Origin: Betaproteobacteria bacterium
Lineage (GTDB): Bacteria > Pseudomonadota > Gammaproteobacteria > Burkholderiales > SG8-41
DNA length: 64,000 bases
NCBI GenBank assembly: GCA_021730905.1
Contig: JAKFYK010000062.1
Span: 62,001 to 126,000, forward strand
Reading direction: 5' to 3'
Shown: piece by piece, positions 53,769 through 61,600 of the stretch
How the letters are laid out: each line of letters starts with the position of its first letter
Position numbering within the stretch: the first letter of the stretch is position 1
The notes under the pieces: model-generated
Seen by the model: the letters and a program-made list of their open reading frames with translations, nothing else
What the model was told of the DNA's origin: nothing
Database searches by the model: none
Position numbers and translations under genes: made by a program

Positions 53769-54515
53769 ATGTCCATATTGCTTGCTACACGTGACAGGGA
53801 ACTCGAGGAGCGGTGCCGCCGTGCGGCGAGCGCCGATTATTCCATCGACGTTGTAACGTCGGTCGATGCCTTGTCTGCGCGCCTGGCTGCGTCCAAGCCG
53901 GAGGCGGTGCTGGTGGACGGCGCGTTGCTGGCAGCGCCTATAGAAAACGAGGTCGCGCACATCGTTGCGCAGGCGGGCGCCGGTCGGGTAATTGTGCTTA
54001 CTGCGGAGTTCAACGAAGACGAAGAGGTGGCCTTGCTTCGCTGTGGCGTAAAAGGCTGTTGTCGCCGTGGTGTCGATCCGGAATCGCTGCGGCAGGTGCT
54101 GTCGGTGACGCAAAGCGGCGTATGGGTAACGCGCAGTTTGCTGCCGCGTCTGGTTACCGAGTTGCGGCGCTACGCGCAACAGACGTCGCCCGCCTCCTCT
54201 GCTGCAGGCAACACTAGCGCGTCTGTGCCTGAAAAAAAAGATGCGGCACCGTCGAAGTCCAACGTTGCGCTCTCACGCTTGCCGCCGCACAAGCTGGCAA
54301 CACTGACGCGGCGGGAACTGGATATTGTGAAACTCATCGCGGATGGCGCGACTAACAAGGAAGTTGGTATAGAGCTCGACATATCCGAGCGAACAGTCAA
54401 AGGTCATTTATCCAATATTTTTATGAAATTGGGTACTCCGGACCGGGTAAAGCTCATGCTATATTTGCAGGAAGAAAGGCAGCCAGCACCGACACAGACG
54501 GACAATCGCCGGTAA
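53769..54515 (+). CDS. LuxR-family response regulator with atypical receiver
   Basis: The 248-residue protein has an N-terminal receiver-like domain. Its phosphoacceptor-type Asp lies in AVLVDGALL, but the acidic pair (LATRDRE) and switch lysine (KGCCRRG) are altered. A Ser/Ala/Lys linker and a C-terminal LuxR-type helix-turn-helix follow (LTRRELDIVKLIADGATNKEVGIELDISERTVKGHLSNIF). It lies between the adaptor and porin genes of the Lap cluster and probably regulates adhesin or secretion genes. No partner kinase is nearby. Confidence 0.87.
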   Translation: MSILLATRDRELEERCRRAASADYSIDVVTSVDALSARLAASKPEAVLVDGALLAAPIENEVAHIVAQAGAGRVIVLTAEFNEDEEVALLRCGVKGCCRRGVDPESLRQVLSVTQSGVWVTRSLLPRLVTELRRYAQQTSPASSAAGNTSASVPEKKDAAPSKSNVALSRLPPHKLATLTRRELDIVKLIADGATNKEVGIELDISERTVKGHLSNIFMKLGTPDRVKLMLYLQEERQPAPTQTDNRR

Positions 54516-54517
54516 AT

Positions 54518-54540
54518 TTGTAAGTAATTGTTTTAATGAT
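54518..54540 (+). repeat. AT-rich interspersed element, copy after the LuxR-type gene
   Basis: TTGTAAGTAATTGTTTTAAT is nearly the same as copy 1 (one difference in 20). It lies at the start of the 250-base leader of the TolC-type gene, in the same orientation. Confidence 0.55.
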
Positions 54541-54716
54541 GGAAAACGTTGGATGGCGGTGTAAAGAGTTGGTTGAATCATGTGTGGGGTTGGGGTGACA
54601 TGTTGTGTTTTTGTCACAACCGTACGGTACCAGTGGCTGAACCCCAAAAACTTATTCCCACCAATGAATTAGGCTGGTAACTTAACGATACGTAATACGA
54701 CATTGCCATGGGCTCA

Positions 54717-54736
54717 TCCATTCAGTAGAGAATGGA
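54717..54736 (+). promoter_or_regulatory. Leader hairpin before the TolC-type gene
   Basis: TCCATTC-AGTAGA-GAATGGA is a perfect seven-pair hairpin 30 bases before the start codon. Further upstream GTGACA/TGTCAC (around 54597-54619) is another short pair. A regulatory or stability role is possible. Confidence 0.35.
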
Positions 54737-54766
54737 GGTCTTGGCGTCTATTCGAGGGGCGTGAGA

Positions 54767-56089
54767 TTGAAAAAAACTTTAAAAATCAATATATTGATAG
54801 GTGCGGTTGCTCTGGCCACTACAGCTTGGGCTAACGCGGAAACGCTTAAAGAAGTCGTCCAGCTTGCGATAGAGACCAACCCGCAGGTGGGGACGGTAGC
54901 CAAGCGTAAGGATGCCGCGGATTCCGCGGTTGATGCGGCAAAGGGCGCTTATTTTCCCAAGCTGGATTTTCTGTACGGCTCGGGCCGCGAACGCAGCCAG
55001 AATCCGACCACTTTGGCATTGAACCCGGGCTGGACTCGTCTGCATCGCCATCAGGAAGGCATGACGCTCAATCAGATGATATTTGACGGATTGGGCACAC
55101 CGGCGGAAGTGGATCGTCGCCGCGCGATTTCCGATGCTGCAGCTCACCGTGTCTATGCCACCGCCGAAGAAATCGCATTGCAGGCGATCGACGCTTACAT
55201 TGACGTGTTGAAGAACAAGGAACTCGTGGGTTTCGCGAAGGACAATCTGGCCGCGCATCAGCGCACCTTCGACCAGGTCAAGCTGCGCAGCGACAAGGGT
55301 GTCGGACGCCGCGCGGATCTGGAGCAGAATGAAGCCCGTTTCGCCCTTGCCAGCGCCAACGTCGCCTCGGCGGAAAGCAGCCTTCGCGATGCCGAAATTA
55401 CCTTTCTCAAGGTGGTCGGAAGAAATCCCATCAACCTGGCGGCTGCGCCGGATCCCAAGAATATTCCGAATAACGTGGATGCCGCAGTCAAGGTCGGCTT
55501 TGCCAACCACCCTACGCTCAAGTCGTCGCAATCCGATATCGAGCAGGCGACCGCACAGCGCGAGTTGGCGCGTTCGTTCTGGTTCCCGCGGCTGGAACTG
55601 GAAGCCAGCTACACCAACAACCGCAATATCGATGGCACGGTAGGACCCAACCGCGACCGTATGCTGATGTTGTATCTGAAATGGAATCTGTTTCGCGGCG
55701 GTTTCGACTATCATCGTCTGAAGGAAACCGCGTTGCAGATCGACGAAGCGACGGAAATCTCGCGCAACACCAATCGTCAGGTCGAGAACGCGGTACGTCT
55801 TGCCTATAACGCCTATGCGACTGCCCGCGACAGAATTCCATTGTTGGATCGCTACGTAAAATCAAGCGATTCGACCCGTGCGGCATATGGCCAGCAGTTT
55901 GCGATTGGTCAGCGCACGTTGCTCGATTTGCTGGATGCCGAGAACGAATTCTTTACGGCGCGCAGCACGCAAGTAACAGGAAAATACATACAGCTCTCGG
56001 CTAAGTATCGCGTGCTGAATGCGATGGGGCAATTGCTGTCCACACTCGAAGTCAAGGCGCCCGAGCAGGCGACATTGCGCGAGCGCTAA
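54767..56089 (+). CDS. lapE: TolC-family outer-membrane porin of type I secretion (LapE-like)
   Basis: The 440-residue protein has a signal peptide (INILIGAVALATTAWANA) and a TolC-type repeat of beta strand and long helices. An example is VQLAIETNPQVGTVAKRKDAAD at the start and FAIGQRTLLDLLDAENEFF near the end. TTG 54767 is preferred because GAGGGG lies seven bases upstream; GTG 54761 would be too close to it. It is the outer-membrane exit for the adhesin. Confidence 0.9.
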   Translation: MKKTLKINILIGAVALATTAWANAETLKEVVQLAIETNPQVGTVAKRKDAADSAVDAAKGAYFPKLDFLYGSGRERSQNPTTLALNPGWTRLHRHQEGMTLNQMIFDGLGTPAEVDRRRAISDAAAHRVYATAEEIALQAIDAYIDVLKNKELVGFAKDNLAAHQRTFDQVKLRSDKGVGRRADLEQNEARFALASANVASAESSLRDAEITFLKVVGRNPINLAAAPDPKNIPNNVDAAVKVGFANHPTLKSSQSDIEQATAQRELARSFWFPRLELEASYTNNRNIDGTVGPNRDRMLMLYLKWNLFRGGFDYHRLKETALQIDEATEISRNTNRQVENAVRLAYNAYATARDRIPLLDRYVKSSDSTRAAYGQQFAIGQRTLLDLLDAENEFFTARSTQVTGKYIQLSAKYRVLNAMGQLLSTLEVKAPEQATLRER

Positions 56090-56116
56090 TCACAGTAGTT
56101 GTAGTGAATTTCTTTA

Positions 56117-56147
56117 AAGGGGCGCTTTATGCGCCCCTTGTTTTTTC
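56117..56147 (+). terminator. Rho-independent terminator after the TolC-type gene
   Basis: AAGGGGCGC (56117-56125) and GCGCCCCTT (56131-56139) form a nine-pair stem with loop TTTAT, followed by G and six T. It closes the Lap secretion operon. Confidence 0.92.
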
Positions 56148-56192
56148 AGGCATACTAGCGGCTGCGCAGACCATCCATGCAGAGCGTGATAC

Positions 56193-56537
56193 ATGCCTTA
56201 TGTAATCCGGGATGCCGACGGCAAAATCGTTCAGGTGTTTGAACAACCCGTTTCCGGCAAATCCGAGCAGATTTCCACCGATTCCGAGGACTACAAGCGG
56301 TACGTTGATGAGCACGCGGCGCATACTGCAGAGGAACTGCGGCGCCAGCTTGCTGCAAGCGATATCGGCATGGCGCGCCTGGTGGAAGACCTGGTGGATG
56401 TATTGATCAACAAAGGCGTGATCAAGTTTACCGATCTGCCGCCGGCGGCGGGCGCGAAGTACCTTGAACGGCAATCCGCCCGTGAACGTCTGCATGCGTA
56501 CAAGAACCTTATCGTGGACGAGAAAGACATCATCTGA
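56193..56537 (+). CDS. Small conserved protein ('tryptophan synthase beta-like' of betaproteobacteria)
   Basis: The 114-residue acidic, helical protein starts PYVIRDADGKIVQVFEQPV and includes MARLVEDLVDVLINKGVIKF near the middle. It matches a small family I recall from betaproteobacterial genomes under the misleading name 'tryptophan synthase subunit beta-like protein'. It has no PLP enzyme domain and its role is unknown. Confidence 0.75.
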   Translation: MPYVIRDADGKIVQVFEQPVSGKSEQISTDSEDYKRYVDEHAAHTAEELRRQLAASDIGMARLVEDLVDVLINKGVIKFTDLPPAAGAKYLERQSARERLHAYKNLIVDEKDII

Positions 56538-56585
56538 CGCCGGGTGCGGCCTGCCGTATTCTCAAGGTTTAATCATCCCATAGCC

Positions 56586-57890
56586 ATGCGCCTGATCGTT
56601 CTACTGCTGCTTTCGGCCGTGTTGCCGGTCGCGGCGCAACCGGCAGAGCCTGCCTTGCCACCGCTATCGAAGCCGGTGATCGAGGTGGCGGCGTTCCGCG
56701 TTGCGCCGGTGGTGCGCGGCCCCGAGGATCTCCGCCGCAAGGTCGTTACTATTGATGACATTCTTGCCCTGCCGGCGCCTGCCGCGGGCGGTGAAAGGAC
56801 TATTGAAACGCGCGTGCTGGCGGCGGAAACCTGGGGCGACGTTTTCCGGCGCATAGCCGCCAGCCTTGATATTCCGTCCCCCGGAGTAGAACTGGTGAAT
56901 CAAATCCGCCTGTTGCCGCAGCCACAGCCTGGAAAATTTCTCCGCGCAAAGTCCATGCCCAGCGGCCTCACGGAAATCGAATACGTCGCCAAATCCGACG
57001 AGGCTTACACCATTATGATTCGCGGCAATGCGCTGCAAGTGCAACCACGTGCCAGCGATCCGCGCCTTATTGAACGCATGCGTGCCGATCCCGCCAAGGC
57101 GTCATTGTTTACGGCTACCGACGCCATCGGCCTGCCCGAAAGCATTGCGCTGCAACTGACCGAGATATTCGCCGGTGAAGTCGATTTCCACCGCGAACTT
57201 CATCTGGGCTATCGCTGCGCCATTGTCTATGAAGCGCATTACCGCGAGGGTTTCATCGAACGTTCAGGCCGCATACTTGCGGCCGAGCTGGAGGTCGGCA
57301 ATCGCCGCTTTCAGGCGTACCATGCGCCGGATACGCAGGGGCGTGCTGCCTATTTCGACCATACCGGCAAGACCACGCGGCGCATGTTTCGCCGTTCACC
57401 GGTCGAGTTTACCCGCATTACCTCGGAATATACCCTGGCGCGCTTTCATCCCATCCTCGACATTTGGCGCGCGCATCGCGGCGTGGATTATGCAGCACCC
57501 ATGGGCGCGAAAGTAATGGCCGTTGCTGACGGCGTGGTTGAATTTGCTGGCGCACGCGGCGACTATGGCAACCTAATTGTCCTGCGCCATCAGGACATGT
57601 TCATGACCTACTACGCGCACCTGAGCGGGTTCGCGCCGGGCATTACTGCTGGCAGAACTGTGGAGCAAGGCCAGACGATTGGCCTGGTAGGCATGACGGG
57701 GCTGACGACCGGGCCGCATCTGCACTTTGAGTTTCATACCAGGGATGTTGCGGGGAACTGGGCCGCTGTTCCTGCCCCGGATGTTATCGAAGCCACGGTC
57801 GTTGCGGCGCGAGGGTTCCCCGGCCTGGTGAGCGATTACCGCCGCCGTCTCGCCGTTGCCGAAACCGCTAACTTCGTGAGCCTGGACTGA
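56586..57890 (+). CDS. Exported M23-family peptidase
   Basis: The 434-residue protein has a signal peptide (LIVLLLLSAVLPVAAQ). A long N-terminal domain (30-290) carries the OapA-like segment VKFLRAK-type (here GKFLRAKSMPSG). The C-terminal LytM/M23 domain has the zinc motif HRGVDYAAP (HxxxD) and GPHLHFEF (HxH), with YGNLIVLRHQDMFMTYYAHL between. It is probably a cell-wall endopeptidase of the murein hydrolase type; the metal ligands are all present. Confidence 0.9.
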   Translation: MRLIVLLLLSAVLPVAAQPAEPALPPLSKPVIEVAAFRVAPVVRGPEDLRRKVVTIDDILALPAPAAGGERTIETRVLAAETWGDVFRRIAASLDIPSPGVELVNQIRLLPQPQPGKFLRAKSMPSGLTEIEYVAKSDEAYTIMIRGNALQVQPRASDPRLIERMRADPAKASLFTATDAIGLPESIALQLTEIFAGEVDFHRELHLGYRCAIVYEAHYREGFIERSGRILAAELEVGNRRFQAYHAPDTQGRAAYFDHTGKTTRRMFRRSPVEFTRITSEYTLARFHPILDIWRAHRGVDYAAPMGAKVMAVADGVVEFAGARGDYGNLIVLRHQDMFMTYYAHLSGFAPGITAGRTVEQGQTIGLVGMTGLTTGPHLHFEFHTRDVAGNWAAVPAPDVIEATVVAARGFPGLVSDYRRRLAVAETANFVSLD

Positions 57891-58119
57891 TCTGGGCGTT
57901 GCGGCCACTACGCGACGATCACGACACCAAACCTGTCCGTTCGAACGCTGGGCAGCACAAATCCATGGTTAATCGCTAACGAGTGATTCTGGCGCCTGGT
58001 CTTGCCGTATCTGGTTCAAATTTTCGGACAGTCGGCCAAGTGCAACAGGAAATCGCTTTTCCCGAAGTAACGGTTCGGGCACGCGGTGTTGCAGCGGTTT
58101 GTGCTGCGGTACACGAGCT

Positions 58120-58461
58120 TCACGCACCGTTGAGTTGCGCCATGATTTCTGCGTAACCCAGATCCTCATAAGCCGTCAGAGTTCTTTCAAGATTGTTCGA
58201 CCATACCGCCGGCGCTATGCCGTTTGCCCAATGACAAATCGGTGTGCATAAGCGCTTAACCACGGAAAGCCGGTAATCGTTCCACAACGCATCCCACGAA
58301 TAATCTCCAGTGCCCGCCGCCATCAGCGTGCGATGAGAACAACGTTGATCTGAAGTGACGTAAAAGTTGCAGCCATTGTCAGCGTGAATTGCAGCTTGTC
58401 CGGCAGGCCCCGGTCGCGAGGATCTCCGCCGTGTCTGCTGGGGTTGCTCACGTATCTGCAT
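58120..58461 (-). pseudogene. Fragment resembling the C-terminus of an aminoglycoside-phosphotransferase-like kinase
   Basis: The last about 65 codons give YSWDALWNDYRLSVVKRL, CHWANGIAP and LERTLTAYEDLGYAEIM, which recall the C-terminal helices of the phosphotransferase (APH/EcKL-like) family. No N-terminal kinase domain precedes it in any frame that I can see, so it looks like a relic. The family call rests on memory of a weak pattern. Confidence 0.35.
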
Positions 58462-58490
58462 ACCTGTTGCGGGCCCAATTTTTCTCTATT

Positions 58491-58526
58491 ATTGTAAGTA
58501 TTTGTTTTTAAATGAGTTTTATAAAA
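58491..58526 (+). repeat. AT-rich interspersed element, copy before the adhesin
   Basis: TTGTAAGTATTTGTTTTTAA contains the exact family core and continues into an AT-rich tail. It is about 150 bases upstream of the adhesin start and in the same orientation. Confidence 0.65.
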
Positions 58527-58534
58527 TCAGCGAA

Positions 58535-58550
58535 TGTGCACTAAGTCACA
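58535..58550 (+). promoter_or_regulatory. CRP/Vfr-like site before the adhesin
   Basis: TGTGC-ACTAAG-TCACA matches the CRP-family consensus TGTGA-N6-TCACA at nine of ten positions. Its place 120 bases before the adhesin gene suits a transcription factor site. Confidence 0.4.
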
Positions 58551-58552
58551 CC

Positions 58553-58572
58553 CGATACCAAGGTATCGATAC
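58553..58572 (+). promoter_or_regulatory. Nested palindromes before the adhesin
   Basis: CGATACC-AA-GGTATCG is a perfect inverted repeat and overlaps a second one, GTATCGATAC. The two share a half site, like a pair of adjacent operator sites. The binding protein is unknown. Confidence 0.35.
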
Positions 58573-58672
58573 TTTAGGCCCTGTTGCGTCCCGTGAAGAG
58601 TGTGCAGAATGCAATCCATCAAACCGGGCAATGTGCCTGGTTCCGGATACGAAACTCAGGGGGGTAATTATC

Positions 58673-61600
58673 ATGGCAACAGCAGCGAGTGGAAATGCAG
58701 GCGTCGGTACGATCAAAGTCGTTACGGGTGACGTCAAGATCATCGGCGTGGACGGCGTAGCGCGCCAGGCGCAAGTGGGCGACAGGGTATTCGCGAAAGA
58801 GACGATACAGACTGCCGCGAATTCCATCGTGCAAGTGCAGCTCGAGAACGGGCGCATGCTCGATCTGGGACGCGACTCCAAGATTGCCCTGGATAATGAC
58901 GTGATCGGTCCGCAAGGGCCTACGGCCACGCAGGCGCCCGCGACCGGCGACATCGCCGCGTTGCAAGCGCAGATTGCCGCGGGTGCAGACCCTTCCAAAG
59001 TTGCTGAAGCAACCGCTGCGGGCGGCGCGCCCGGCGCCGGTGGTGGTGGCGACGGCGGCGGCGGCTCGCCGGTGGTGATCGATCAGGCGGACAGCCGCGG
59101 CCCGGTGACCTCGGGATTCAACACCTCGCCCGCGAGCATCGCATTCTCCACCGCGCAGGACCCGCAGTTCATTAACCGCCCGCCGACGATAGAAGGCAAG
59201 CAGGTATTCGTATCCGATGAAGGCCTTGATGGCGGCAACCTTGATGAAAGCCCCATTGGTGGCGACACAACGAATTTTTCCACCATCTCCGGCACGCTGA
59301 ACATCAACGACATCGACGGCCAGCCGCTCAAGGTAACGCTGTCGATTCCGACCGACCCGCTGTCTTCGGGCGGTGAAACCATTGTGTGGGCGTTGAGCGC
59401 CAACGGCCACACGCTTACCGGCACCATTAATGGCGGCTCAACCACCATCATCACCGTCAACGTTGACGACCTGGGCCACTATCAGGTTACGCTGATGGGC
59501 CCGATCGATCATCCCGACACCTCGGGTGAAGACGATCTCGACGTCAGGTTTCTGGTCACCGTCACCGATCCGTTCGGCGCGAGCGCCAGCGCCAACCTCA
59601 TTGTCACCATCGAAGATGACAGCCCCACGCTCGCCGCATGCGAGTGCGAACCGATTCTGCTGTATGCAAATGATTTTTCACAGGGTGGAGAAGGCGCCGT
59701 GCTGGACGGCGGAACGGGCGCGGGCGTCGCGTCCATCGTTGATGTTGATGGCGATGAAGTAACCATCGTGAACGGCCGGCTGCGCCTGACCGACGAATCC
59801 GGCGGCGACATGCAATGGCTGAAGGTCGATAGCGGTAGTTCCTTTGAAGGCAGCTTTACCGCAAGTTTTGACGTGATTATCACCGATACGATTAATGTGG
59901 GCCCCGAAGGACAAACTTCCAGCGAGAGGGGCAACGCGGATGGCTTCAGCTTCCAGGTCGGTAATGACGTGAATACGGATGGCGTTGCGGAAGATTCGCA
60001 AACTTCCGGCTTCGCATTGACCATCGACACGTATGACAACGGCGACGAGCCGATCCCCACGATAGAGGTATGGTTCGACGGCAACCTGTTGGACAGCTTC
60101 AACAATGTTCCCGCTGAGCTGATCTACGGCGGCCCGCTGCATGTGTCGGTGGAAGTCGACGGTGAAACGTACACCGTCACCATTACCAACGACGACGGCC
60201 CGGTGTGGAGCGCGAGCGGCAACATGGGCGGCACGCTGCCGGAAGATGCCGATTTCTACTTTGGCGCGCGCACAGGTGCTGACGCGGACATTCATGAAAT
60301 CGACAACGTGGTGATCACTGCCTCGTGCGGCGCCCATGGCGGCGGTGAAGGCGAAGGCGGGCAGGGCGGCAACACGCCAAACTCTGAAAACACACCGTTC
60401 ACGATGGCATCGCCCACCGGCTTTGAGTTGCCGGCGGGTGCAACACCGGTCGGCGGTATTGTCGTCGACTTGATCGGCCTCAATGGCGTGCGCGTGGTGA
60501 CGCAGCTCGCCGCTAGCTCGCTGTATGTGGGATTCTCTGATAACGGTACTCCCGTCGGATTCAGGGGCGATCCCCTGACCATCGGTATTCAGTCGGGTTT
60601 CAGTGCTGAACTGCTGGCCCAACTGGGTGGTGGCATCGACAAGGCCGCAGTCCGCTTTACCCTGTATGACGGGGATTCATCGCCGGGTGATTTTGACGAT
60701 GGCCCTGATAACACTTTGTTGTTGAATGGCGTCGCCATTGGTCTCTGGAGCGACGTAAACAGCCTGACCACGGATGGCTTGGGCAACCCGATCGGTGGTG
60801 TAGGAACCGGGTTTGAAGATGAAGAACTCGATACCGGCTGGTTCTACACCGACGACGACTCCGCGCTGGCCGCCCTGTTCACGGCATTGCAGGGCTCCAA
60901 CCAGTTGGTCGTGCAGTTGGATGATATCGACCCTGAAGACAACTTCTTTGATTTCACCCGGGGTGTGGACGGATCGCTGATTAACGTGGGCGCTGGACCG
61001 GCGGTGGTTGGCGAAAACTGCGTTACTGTCATCACAGCGGCAGTGCAGGAAGACGGCATGGATGGCGTTCCGACGAACGACCTGTCCATCGGTAACAAAG
61101 AATCTGGCGGCAGCAACAGCGACGACGAGGCTGTTAGCGCGGCCGGTTCACTGCGTGCGCTGTTTTCGTTTGGTGCGGACGGCCCCGGCGACTTTGTCAT
61201 GCTTACCGACACCAGTGGCCTGCCGGAGTTGTACTCGAACGGCGATGAAGTCAGCTATTCCGTATCCAGCAACGTGCTCACGGCGACCGCCGGCGAGGAC
61301 GACCGCGTGGTGTTCACACTGACGCTGAACGCCGATGGCTCATGGACTTTCGACCTCATGGACCAGCTTGACCATGTGGATAACGACTTGAACGACGAAA
61401 ATACCGCATTGCGCGAAGGTGAAGAAGGCTCGGTGAATTCCATCGACTTCTCCTCGCTGATTCAAGCGACCGACGGTGACGGCGACAAAGCGCCGGCACT
61501 GCCCGCGGGCACGTTTACGATTACCGTGGAGGACGACATACCGGTGCATGCGGGTCTTGAAGGCGGCATCAGCGCCACCGTGCGTGAAGATGGCATGCGC

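Larger units (their letters stand above)
57891..58672. other. Long intergenic region before the giant adhesin
   Basis: This 782-base gap contains a broken phosphotransferase-like fragment on the minus strand (58120-58461), a copy of the AT-rich element (58491-58526), a CRP-like site and nested palindromes (58535-58572), and a GGGGGT ribosome-site region just before the adhesin start. I found no c-di-GMP riboswitch and no other convincing gene. Confidence 0.6.

Noticed and set aside
58491-58672. Possible c-di-GMP riboswitch in the adhesin leader
   Set aside because: I looked for the GEMM conserved core and tetraloop-receptor parts here and in 54516-54766 and found none.
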